From positions 46,213,001 to 46,277,000 of the forward strand of contig NC_092524.1 of assembly GCF_037038585.1 (NCBI RefSeq): DNA of 64,000 nt, in the 5' to 3' direction. The notes under the pieces are model-generated. The model was given only the letters and a program-made list of their open reading frames with translations. It was not told where the DNA came from and searched no databases. Positions 25,166 to 36,500 of the stretch are shown in pieces; the first letter of the stretch is position 1, and each line of letters starts with the position of its first letter. Source of the stretch: Patagioenas fasciata (taxonomy: Eukaryota; Chordata; Aves; Columbiformes; Columbidae). A program made the position numbers and the translations under genes.

Positions 25166-28100
25166 CAGCCACAACCAAAGTGCTGATGCTCCAGCCCCGG
25201 TGCAGCAGCCTGTTTTGCCAGCTGTCCCAGACAGACCTTCCAGTCCCCTCCACAGAACGTCTACCCCAGTCACTCACGTGATCCCATCTGCACTGACACT
25301 CTCAGGCTGCCCTCCTTGCTCTTGCCCATCTGCTTTCCAACGATTGCCCAGCCTCACAAGGGTGCTTCCTGGGGCAGGACCAGGTAGGCAGGTAGACTTT
25401 TCATGGTTGTTGATACATGGCCAGACTTGCTGTCAGAGTCCTTTGCCTTGCTGTGTATCTACTGTGCAGTCTGATAATTGAAATAGCTTCTGATGAAATC
25501 TTAATCCTCTCAAATATGTCTATGTGCTGATATTGAGTCTAGTTTACCTCATGAAGCTTTGGAAAGAGTGGTCTGTTCCTGTAAACACCATGCAGAGCAG
25601 GGGCCCCAGAAACCTCTTATCAGATTTTGCCCGAGGAATGAGTAAAAAGTCTGAGAGAGATTGTGGGTTTGGGATCTGGCAGAGACTGTTGGGCTGGGTT
25701 CTGGCACTTCTGAAAAGTACTGAAGACTAAAGCACAGCGCGCAAGGAGCTTGGACTCCCACAGACTATCCTAGTCAGGGGAAGAGTTTTGCTTTTGTTTA
25801 TTTTCCAAAGTCTGTTTTTTGACTCTTTGAACTGTGTTCTGCAGGAAGGATTTAGGGAGATCTTGGGCTGAGCCTATCTTGGGTGAGAGAGAGCCCAATA
25901 CTGAAAAATTGACAGAGACCAGATCTTTGGAGTGTCTTGCTGTAATTACTGTGCTGGCAAGAGGACGTTCAGTTGGCACTGGCGCTGAAGGGCTTTTTGG
26001 ATCTAAAAGAGAACACAGAGCTTGCTGGATTCAAATGTTGTGCTGTGTGTATATGTTTGGGCTGGTCTCTAAAGTAAATGAAAAGGTAGGAAAATACAGC
26101 CGTGGTAGAAGGTACCTCAAAATTTTCTGCACTGGTATTAAATTACTTAAGTCCTTCCTCCAGAAATGGATAGCAAGAAAAAGAGCCCTGTCCACATATG
26201 GCTCGTGCCACATATGACTCATGACATTTATTCCTGATCTTTTAAACCCAGAATAGAAATCTCTGTGTGGCAAGGGAAGTTAAGAGTTGAGGGTTAAGAG
26301 TTGGATAAGAGTTCGGGTAAAGTGTACAGTAGAGCCTTCAGCTCTGTGAGCATCAGCACTGCAGCTGTTTCTCAAAAGTTAGCTTGTCTTCACCCCTTGC
26401 ACAGTGGCAGAGGGAAGGCAAGTCAAAGGCTTCTGAACCCAGCACTGACCTGTTGTTGCTGCTGTCTCTGTTGGATGGGACTTTTACATGGTTGAAGAGT
26501 AGGCAGGGGACAGATGTTGAGGGCAAGTTGGAAATGGCCGTGGGGAGATGTGGAGGGGAGGCACCCCGAAGCAGCAGTGTAAGAGACATGCCAGGGACAG
26601 CATTAGAAAGGATATCTTCCTGAGCCTGTAAAGGTCTGTCCAAACCCATCTGACCACTATGTGATAGGTACTGCAGCGCTTTGTTGGGTTTGCAGTTTCT
26701 AAGGCACTTCCAGAAAGTCGTGCTCCTAGTTGTTTTTATTTCCTTGCTCTCGTCAAAGAAGCACCTATAGGTTTAAGCTAATCTGATCTTTTGGCTTCCC
26801 TTGTACCTGAGAGTTTGCTATGTCCAGCTGCTCACCATGCCACATCAGAGTATCAACCCTGCGTAGTTTGAGATACATTCACTTTGTTGCACTTGCTTGG
26901 GTTAATTTTCCATTTGTGTCCTGTCCAGAGTGGCCAATGGAAGTCTCTCTTCAAAAACAACATAACAGATTTACTTATTTTCTTTTCTCACTGAAGACCA
27001 TCTTTCTTCATCCCTATCTGCTAACATTCGGCATGCTGGAAGCAGAACAGTGGGAGCCCTGGTCATTGCAGTCAGCTGTGCAATAGAAATGGCCACTGTT
27101 GTGCTTGTAATGATGGTTAATTACCTGGGTTTGAAAGGAAACAGTATGTTAGTAGTTACACAGCTACAGAGTCCTGCCTGTCTTACATGCCCTGCTTTGT
27201 TCTCAAGACCTTCAGAGTAAAAATGGAGACATAGTGAACAGTACAGGCAGTAACAAATGCTGTCTCTCATTTTGTTGATGCTGGGAGCAGGGGCATTTTG
27301 CTGTGCTGAGTTTCCTTGTGAAGGATATTTGTCCCAGGGAAGTTGTCTTCCTCTCCTGTGGACTGTTAAGCACATTCCTGTCCTTCCCTTTGGGAGCACT
27401 GCCATTGGAGTTGCAGAGCTGCAGAATGATGTCAAAGATGCAGAAGGAGTGGGCTTTGCTGAGGAGATCACATAGCTGCAGTACCTGAGGAGCCTTCTCC
27501 TTTTGCAAAACCTGTTGTACGGTCCTTCTGCTCCTGCTCTGCCCAAATACCTTGGTACATGAGCTAGTGCCTATCAAAGGAGAGGCAGGATGAGTCCTGC
27601 CACATTTGGCTAATGCTTCACAAGGAACAGGTTTTTCCTTTGCTTCCCTCTGCACTGTAATCCTTCTGCTGACAGTCAAGACATTAAAATAAAGTTTGCG
27701 TGGCCCCTATTGATTCTACCCAATATGCATTTTTATTATTTTTACTTTTATTTATTTTTCTTTCTATGAAAGCCTTCTTGCACTGTGCCTTTCAGCTCAG
27801 GCTCTGGATCAAGTCTTGCAAAGACTGCGTGCAGCTGCAAGACTGCTGGAGGGGTTTTTATCGTGACATCAGATGGGGCTGGGGAAAAAAAACAAATTTG
27901 TAAATCACAGAGCCAGCAACTTTCTTGGCGTCTCTGGGATTGTGGCTCCTCCTGCCCCTCTGGCCTTCAGAAATGTACTCAGCAGAGCTGCCCGCATAGA
28001 AAAACAAATGCATCCCAAACCAAAACAAACAGAGTTGGGTGTTGGTAGTGAATGGGCCAATGCTGTGCTGGCGTCATCGCTGCCCACTGCCAGCACGTTG

Positions 28101-28880
28101 TCATAGGAACAGCTGGATTATTTTACAATCCAGCTGTGGAGCCAATTCTCCAAAGGAGTAGCCTGGAGGGAGGAGAGAGGGGCGGGCAAAAGGGAGCACT
28201 GCTGCATTTTCTGGTAACTGGAGGGAGGAGTACTAATGGAGAGAGGGAGGGAAGGATTACCAGTGAGTCCCATCTATCATAGCCTGAAACCGCAACGAGT
28301 CATTTCCAGATAACTGACTTTGCCATTAACTGCATCTGGGAGTTACTGTGGGAGAAGGGGGTGAGGAAAAAGGCAAATCTTTTTGTGTTGAGGCTGATAA
28401 CGTGTGTTTCACAGCATGTTGTCCTGCAGTGACCATGGCTTGCAAGTTGCAGGGAGTGCTGTACACCTGTATAGGGCCCCACCACTGCAGAAAGTTGGAG
28501 CTGATCAAGTAATGAGTGTTAGGAAAAAGATTCATCACTGTTTCCCTTGCCTTCTCTGAAATATTTGTTGCCCTGTTTCCTTTCTGATAGCTCCTTGAAT
28601 CCTATTTTGCAGCTGCAAAGCACTGAGGGCATTATAGGTACCTAAGCAGAGGTTCAGTGCTTGTGCTGGTGAAGGCTGTCCTACCAAAATGAACACACTT
28701 GGTCCAATGGCAGGATGTCTGCTCTTTACGCGAACTCCAGGCCTTATTTAGCAAGTCACGCTGGTTTTGTGCTTGATGAATACTCTGCCATGAAGATTTG
28801 TTGACAAAAGCTAAGAGCCTGCAGTGATTGTGAGAACAAAAGCAGTGTCTTTGGTCTGATACAGCTGAGGCTGCGGAGGG
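25166..28880. other. Intergenic or intronic, nothing coding
   Basis: No supported gene. A consensus AP-1 site, TGACTCA, lies at 26215-26221. Other frames are short and lack recognisable domains. Confidence 0.45.
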
Positions 28881-29240
28881 TTGCTCTTCCGGAGGGGGAA
28901 AGCAGGCAGAAGGAAAATCTCTTGCCTGCAGGAGCACTCCTGGCCCGGGTGGGATCGAGGTAAGGCAGAGGCCTGGCTGGAGGTGCCGGTGTTAGCAGCT
29001 CTCTACAGCGCCGTGCCCAGGCCGTGGCTACACTGCTGCGGTCTGAAACGAGACACCCCGCATCCTCTTTCAGCCCATATTAGCGTTAGAAGTGGCGTCA
29101 CGGCCTCCCGGCACACGGTGGTGACGGCGACGCCTGCGAGCTGCGGCCGGTAGAGGGGGCAGCCGGTCGGGCCCGCTCCCGGCAGCGGGCAGGCGGCGGG
29201 GGAGCGGGGCAGCGTCACGGACCCTCTTCAGCCGGGCTGC
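28880..29240. promoter_or_regulatory. Small CpG island with splice-like signals
   Basis: GC and CpG content rise between about 28.94 and 29.24 kb. At its left edge an acceptor-like tract ends CTGCAG at 28931 and a strong donor-like GAG then GTAAGG has its GT at 28960-28961. A CRE-like GGCGTCACGG lies near 29093-29102. No coding homology was recognised. A promoter or exon of an unannotated transcript is possible. Confidence 0.4.
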
Positions 29241-29699
29241 CCCGGCGTAGCTGGCGGCTGGTGCGAGGCTGGGCCAACTCGGCCTTGGCCAGCTGCTCAG
29301 GGGGACTCGGGCTGACGGTGTGGCCTGGGCTCCTGGAGTGTGTTAGCGCTTCTGGAGCCAGAGCTGCCCAGCATTGCCAGGGCACGGGCCTGCAGCTCCT
29401 GGGATGGACAGAGCCAGCCAGCCCTCTCACTGCACTTTGCCATACCTGGGAAAAACACAAGGGCTGGCAGCTGCCTCCTGTCAGCTCTGTCAGTGTGCTC
29501 TGCAGCTTGGCTTGGCTCGGCTCTACAGAAATTCTCCTTATACCAGTCACAGGGTGGAACAGTCGCACAAGAGCTGACTGTGGATTGACTGCCAGGAAAG
29601 GTGAATTCACCTGCTGTAGAAAACAGGGTCTTGCTTCCCCCTTGCAAAGTCATCTGGCTGCTCTGATAGGTCTGGCTGGCTCTGGAGGCTCCTTCCCTA

Positions 29700-30582
29700 A
29701 GTAAGTTTGCAGATGACGCCAAGCTGGGTGGGAGTGTTGATCTGCTGGAGGGTAGGAAGGTCCTCCAGAGGGATCTGGACCAGCTGGCTTGTTGGCCTGA
29801 GGCCAATTGTACGAGGTTTGACAAGGCCAAGTGCCGGATCCTGCACTTGGGTCACAACAACCCCAGGCAGCACTACAGGCTCGGAAGAGTGGCTGGAAAA
29901 CTGCCTGGCAGAAAAGGATCTGGGGGTGTTGGTCGATGGCAGCTGCATATGAGCCAGCAGTGTGCCCAGGTGGCCAGAAAGGCCAACAGCATCCTGGCTT
30001 GTATCAGGCATAGTGTGGCCAGCAGGACTAGGGAAGGGATCGTCCCCTTGTACTCAGTTCGGTGAGGCCGAACATCGAATCCTGTGTTCAGTTTTGGGCC
30101 CCTCACTGCAAGAAAGACATTGAGGTGCTGGAGAGAGTTCAGAGAAGGATGACAAAGCCGGAGAAGGGTCTAGAGAAAAAGTTGTGAGGAGCAGCTGAGG
30201 GAACTGGGGCTGTTTAGCCTGGAGAAAAGGAGGCTGAGGGGAGACATTATCGCTGTCTACAACTATCTGAAAGGAGGTTGTAGCATGGAGGCTGTTGGTC
30301 TCTTCTCCCAACTAACAAGTAACAGGACAAGAGGAAATGGCCTCAGGTTGCTCCACGGGAGGCTTAGATTGGATATTAGGAAAAACTTCACAGAGGGGGT
30401 TGTTAAGTATTGGAACAGGCTGCCCAGGGAGGTGGTTGAGTCACGATCTCTGGCGGTATTTAAAAGATGTGTAGATGTGGCCCTTAGGGACAGGGTTTAG
30501 TGGTGGACTTAGCAGTGTTTGGTTTATGGTTGGATTTTATGATCTGAAAGGTTTTTTGAAACCTAAGTGATTCTATGATTCC
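29700..30582 (+). mobile_element. CR1 LINE, 5'-truncated, end of ORF2 and 3' tail
   Basis: The element begins inside the reverse-transcriptase domain, with a frame reading [10 protein letters not shown] from about 29706 (the catalytic F-A-D-D motif). It continues through 'RDLDQLA', '[19 protein letters not shown]', '[19 protein letters not shown]' and 'REGIVPLYS', all standard CR1 blocks, with frameshifts and stops between them. The tail shows 'gaacaggctgcccagggaggtgg' and ends with the ATTCTATGATTC terminus at about 30582. It is inactive but much less decayed than the other copies. Confidence 0.95.
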
Positions 30583-33500
30583 CAGGGCAGACTTCTCACA
30601 TGCAGTCTTTGCCTGAGCTGGCCAAGTCCAACTTTATTGATTGATTTTGGACTTATGAGTGCATGACAGATAAGAACCACAGAATGCCAGGGAGCTTGGG
30701 AGACTCTAGCATCATGATTTTGCCCTTTTTCAGAGTTCAGAAAAGATACTGAGCCATTTTGCATACTTCACTTGGCATTTTTGTTTATCTCATGTACCGA
30801 CTGGTGCTGTATGTGCAGACTGGGGTCTACGGCAGATTTGAAAGGGGGATCTTTGTCCTGTACCTTAGTGTTGCTTAACATTTTAATAAAAAACAAGTTA
30901 GCATTGCAAAAAATAATTTAGTAACTGTTTCCATCTCTCCTGCTTTTTCCATCTTTCTGGCTTCTTCCAGTGGTCTCTGTTTACCCTGCCAGTGAAGATG
31001 TGCAGCCCGTGTTATGGGGACGGTTGGCAGGGCTTTGAGTATGCACATCCAGCCTAGCTTTCAGCATATGGGCTGCTTTACCAGTGCATCTCCAAGCTTG
31101 TGAGAGAAGCTCCAGTGAGAACCAACAGCTTTAAATTATTTGCAGGATTTGGACTTAATAGTAAAGACATCTGCTTGAAAAAATAACTTCTGAGCGTTTT
31201 TAGTAGTGCAGGTCTGGACCTGGCCCCTGTTCTGGATGAGTTATTGACAGACGAAAATAGCGCTGGAGAAGAGGTCGGAGTTTGGCCTGTAAAATATAAA
31301 AAGAAAATTAATTGTCTGGCATCTAGACTGCCACTCCAGTTATTTCTACATTTTTGAGGAGATACAGAGATTCCTCTTTTCTCATTGTATTTTTGGTCTC
31401 TACTGCTTTGGGGACATGTTCGAGGAGGCCAGCTGCAGGCAGTGACTAATGAAGTGTCTCAGATGTCTTTCCATGATGAGACAGCCACCAGTGTGGAAAA
31501 TACTGCACTTTTTCTTTGGGGAATTTTGTCTCTTACCCTCTGCTATGGGGAACCCACTTTCTTGTTCTTTATTTTAGCCTTCAGCAGAGGAGGAAGAGGA
31601 GGGGATTTCAGGCAAGGCAGCAGGACACTTTTTTCTAGAGTTTCAGTGGATTTTCACCACTGTGACATTCAGGTTAGGCTTTGTTTCCAACTTATCCCCA
31701 GTCTCAGCTGTTACAAATGTACCTGTACTCGTCTGCCCATGCAGCCCATCACCCTGAGGCTGCGCTACCAGTGGGTGAGACCTACCAACCCAACTGCTGT
31801 TGTAGGTAACCTGCTCAGCTGTGTGATTTGGCCAGAGCTGTGGCACCAGGGAACATGGTGAAGCAATAGCAGTGTCAGCCCCACCATGCTGGTACACAGG
31901 CAGGTAGCTGTTGCTAGTACATGGATCAGCTCTTGTGATGTGTGTAGTGAGAGCAGCAATTGATGGGTCCCTGGATTTTGCAAGTATGCAATGTAAGATC
32001 TCTGGTTGGTTGTGATCCAGCTATATGGAGCTTTTACTCTTCAAAAGCGTTGATGGGTAACAGGAGTGTTCATCAGTAGTAATTACTGAAGATGGGACAT
32101 GGAAGCTGGGGCAGAATGTGGGAAGGAAGCAGAGAAAGAATAAAATTGATACAGGGTAATTGCAGGAGGGCAGAAAGGTGTGACATTGGCTTTTATGGGG
32201 AGTACACCCCCTTGGTGTGGGTCCAGGGAGGAGCAGGTAGCTGAGAACATTATTGTCTTGTGGAATTACCTGGGCTAAGCCTGATCCACATTGGCACTTT
32301 GATGGTGCAATGTGGTAGCCGAAGCCCATCTCTGCCCCAGGAGACCCCCAGCAGTGATAGGTCCCTGGCAGGGTGAACCCAAGACCCTGCAAAGTGATGC
32401 AGGGCTTATCACTCAGGCTGCTGTGCCACTGCCTCTGCCAGTGGTGGTGGTGATGCCAGTACAAGCAACACACACAGCTGAGTTCGAGCATGCTGCTACC
32501 CAGCTCCTTCTGCTGCTCAGGTTCTGTCCTAAGTGGTACTGAGAGAGGCACTTCTAGCCAGTGATGGATCTGGGCCTCCTGTACTTGCTGCTGCATCCCC
32601 TGAAAATCAGCAGTCTAGCACTGAACCAGTGCTTAGCTGCACTTTCAGACAGAACTGCCCATTCAGAAAGGAGCTTCAGGTACTCCAGGGCATTGTTTGT
32701 CCAGGCTATCCCCAAACTCCTGTGTTAGAGAGTGTCCTGTAAGGAATCCAAATACTTTTTTTGAGAAGGATCATTAACAGACCATCCTTCAAAGACCCTG
32801 AATGTGCTATCTTGAACAGGAAACATAGATAGGAGTGATGTTGCTGGCTCTTGGCGTTTGGCGCCCTTCCAAGCATCAAGTATACTGCTGGCCTTCGAGT
32901 AGTAAGGCATTAAAAATTATTTTGTAACATTCAGAGCTGATTTCTCTTCCTCTGATTGCAAGATCTTTTCTTCTTTCAAGCTTTTCAATTTCCTAAGCTA
33001 GGCATCGGTTGTAATTTTTTGTTGGAAGGAAACATGATCAGATCAGCTTTGTCCCTCCAGTGTAAACTTTAGCTAGCAGCAAACTTATTGAAATCACTTG
33101 ATGATAAAAAATAATGACCAAGCGAAGATTTTCTCCAAAAACCCAAATGTGCCTTTGTTCATAATGTTTATAACCTTGTTATTGCAGCCACGAAATCCTG
33201 CAAAGGAGAAGATCTTAAAAGTATGGACAAATGTGATACTAATTAGCTTGGTGTAATTGTCCAAGCTGAATTAAGTGCTGAAGGAAAATAAACATTCACA
33301 GTGAAACACAGCAGGGATCTAAACAAATTCTTTCAGCTTTACTAATAATCTGCAGTGCTTCCTTACTAAATGAATGGCTGGAGAATTTTTTTATTTTAAA
33401 ACCGGGGTCGCACACCATCACTGCCAAGTCTACACAGTTCAGCTTGGACCTGCTTTTCCAAAGGGCTTTTGCCACAGAGGCTGGGCCAGAATCTTCCCCT

Positions 33501-36500
33501 CTCTCCTATCAGAGTGTTTCTTTGTGCAGACAATAATGGTAGCTGCATGTGTCAACTAAGCAAGCAGCTACATGCACAGTTTTTCATGTTGCTTTGGACT
33601 CCTGCCTTTTAGAGATCAGGCCGTGAGTGATTATGGTTTTTAAATTTGCTTTGCAACTAGTACGATCCCTGAGAGTACCTTCATTTCCAGAAGTAGCTGG
33701 TCAATGGATTTGCCTTTAGATAAGAATTTTCTACACTCTGCCCTGAGTGGAGCTTGTTGACTACAGGGAAGATTGTAGCTGCAGTTAAGTCTGCTGTGAA
33801 ATTCCCAAGATTCCCATCATCACCCTCGTTTAAACATCCCCCAGCCCTGCTATAAACAAGTGAGAGACACTCACGCTGCACCCTGGCTGGGAGCCAAGGA
33901 TATCGGGCACTCTGGATGGAGACAGAAGGGGAGCACAGAAAATAGTGTCAAGTCATGAATCATCTCCATGAGGATCGACAGCCACCATCAACAAAACCAG
34001 ACAAACCTGGGACTCGCTGCTTAATAAGCAGTTTATTTCACATCAAAGTTACAATGTGCAGGCAAGCTGGAAAGTCAGCAAAGTGCTGCTGGCAGGCAGC
34101 TGCCTGTGCTCTCTGCACACAGGGCACCTCCTCGCCACGTCCTCTTGCAGCACGATACCTGTAGGGCTGTGGACATAGTGTATGGGCCTCTCAGCTGTTT
34201 CTGGCTGGGTTCCTAAGGTGACAAAGCCTATGTAATCAGGCTGTTTACCGTGGGGCCCTTCTGGCAACTTTTGAATGTGCTAGACAGTTTCAATCATATT
34301 TGAGAGAAGAGTAGAAATTTCCAAGCTTGTTAAATTTCTACAAGTTTTGTGATGCTCTGCAGGTGGACAAAAGAATATCAGGCCCAATTCAGCACCATGC
34401 CACAGGAGAGGCATGGAGCGTGGAGCTGGTAGAGACCCTGGTCTGGAAGCTGTGACCCATGTGCTCAGGGTGCACATGTTGGTACGAGAGCCAGCACATA
34501 CGTGTACATCAGGAGAAGCCAGAGCAGGGGATGGGAAGAGGTATGAAGAGAAAACCAGGATTAATGCACTGTGGGAGAGGTGTACAAAGGAAAAGGACAC
34601 CAATGTGGAACTTGGCTCACCAGCTGTTTTCTTCTGTTCCAAGATTTTTATCCAGACTGCCTTGTGCCTCTTAATTCTGGAAAGAAATCTAGACAGTCTG
34701 TGCTCATGAGTGAAGATTTAGATGTATCTGTAGCTTCACACACTGAGTGTGAGACTCACTTGATTGCATCCTAAGCTCCTCTTTAATGAGATTTGAAGCT
34801 TGAAAGTGGTGCCTCCATCCTGAGGGACTTTGGGGGAATATAGGTGCAGCCCATCAGCTCTTGGCAAGTTTCCAAGGTGGCATGGTTTCTTTTCTTGGGA
34901 AGTCCTTGCTGCCTGGTCTATAAATGCTGTCCGCTTCCCTCAGGTTGTATGGGACAACAAATACTTAGGGAGGTGCTGCATGGCAGGTGAAGTACTGCCT
35001 ATGCAGAAAGTTCATGGGTCCACAGCCTTATGAGTTGTTTACTTTTTTGTAGTTATTTTTCATAAACAACCTCATGTCCAAGCAGGAGTCATAGTTTTTA
35101 CCTTATGGTGTATCTTACCACATTACACTGGAAGGGCTGTAGCTGTTTTGCTAGGCAGTCTCCTGCTGCATGGCTGATGCCAGCGGATCCTTGTGATTAA
35201 CTGCACACCTTGAGGGTTCCTCCTTCGTCTGTGCCACACTGCAGCACTTCTCATCTGGGCTGATTTGCACGGTTGTCCATGTGCTCTGTGAGTCTGGCTG
35301 GGGTCACCTTGGTCAGCCACCCTCCCCTCAATTTGAATAGGGAGCACACGGCCTCTTATCTGTGACTTAAGGGTGCAGCCAGCCCCCTCTGCTCACCATG
35401 CCCCCTACTTCTGCAAGGTTATACAAGGAAAGCTGAAACTTTCTTGGCAGAGGAGGGGGAGCAAGTTCAGTCTCCAGCAGACCTGGAACAAGGAACAGCT
35501 CGGAGAAGGTGTGCTTTCCAGGACATGTGCCAGCACTGAACCAGCACCAGTGGCAGGTTTACAGAAATGCCACAGGCATAACGAGAGCTCTGGTAGTTCA
35601 CAGGCTCCCCAGGTTTGACAGGCAATCATCCAGGCACACCTCTTGTATAAGACTGGCCCCTTCATTTCATGTAGTTACCCCTGTCCCACACCCAATAATA
35701 CGTGGTTGCCAGCAGCGCTCTTAGGAGGTTAACCAGCCTCAGTGCAGAGTCAAATGGAGACAGAGAATCTACCATGTTCACAGGCTGATCGGCCACACTC
35801 TACAAAACAGTGTTTTATTTCTAATCAGAAATTGCCTGGTTATGGCATCCGGCTGTGGTTCCCATTCTTCCTTTCTTCAGGAGATTAAAGACTGTTTGAG
35901 TGCCCCATGTTTACTCCCTGGGATTACAGTGGGATAAAGGCTCTTCTGAGAGGCTGAACAGGCTGAGCTTACTATGGGGCAAATAGTGCAGAGCTCAGCC
36001 ATTGGAGTCTCTATCCCCTCTCTGTCCACCAGTGGTCAACATCCTTTTTAAAGCAGGGAAGTAATGCTTTTGCCAGTGCTGTACACTGGTGTTGCATACC
36101 TTCCTTTACCCCTACCCACCGTGTCCTTCTCTGTCTACTGTGAGGACTCAGGCTGGATTTAACCCATGTTCCCAAAGGGAAGTGCTTGTAGCCATTTTAT
36201 ATGATGCAAGGTGCATGTTGAATCAGAGAGGGACAAAACCAGCAGTAACAGAAGACCTTTTCTGTGTTGTAAGGGCCAAAAGCAATTAATCACTGCAGGG
36301 AAATAGGCTCTCTCGTCTACACAGAGGGTGGGAGAGAAAAGTAAGTGCTTTAGAAGGAAGAAAGTAAAGAAAGGTCCTGGCAGTGTCCCTGTCAGTACCA
36401 AAATAAATCTCTGAAGAGAGAGAGGAAACAATGCCAGCAGAAAGCTGCCAGAGCCATGGCAGAGCAGAGCTTTAGGAGCAAACCTCTTCCTGACTGCAGG

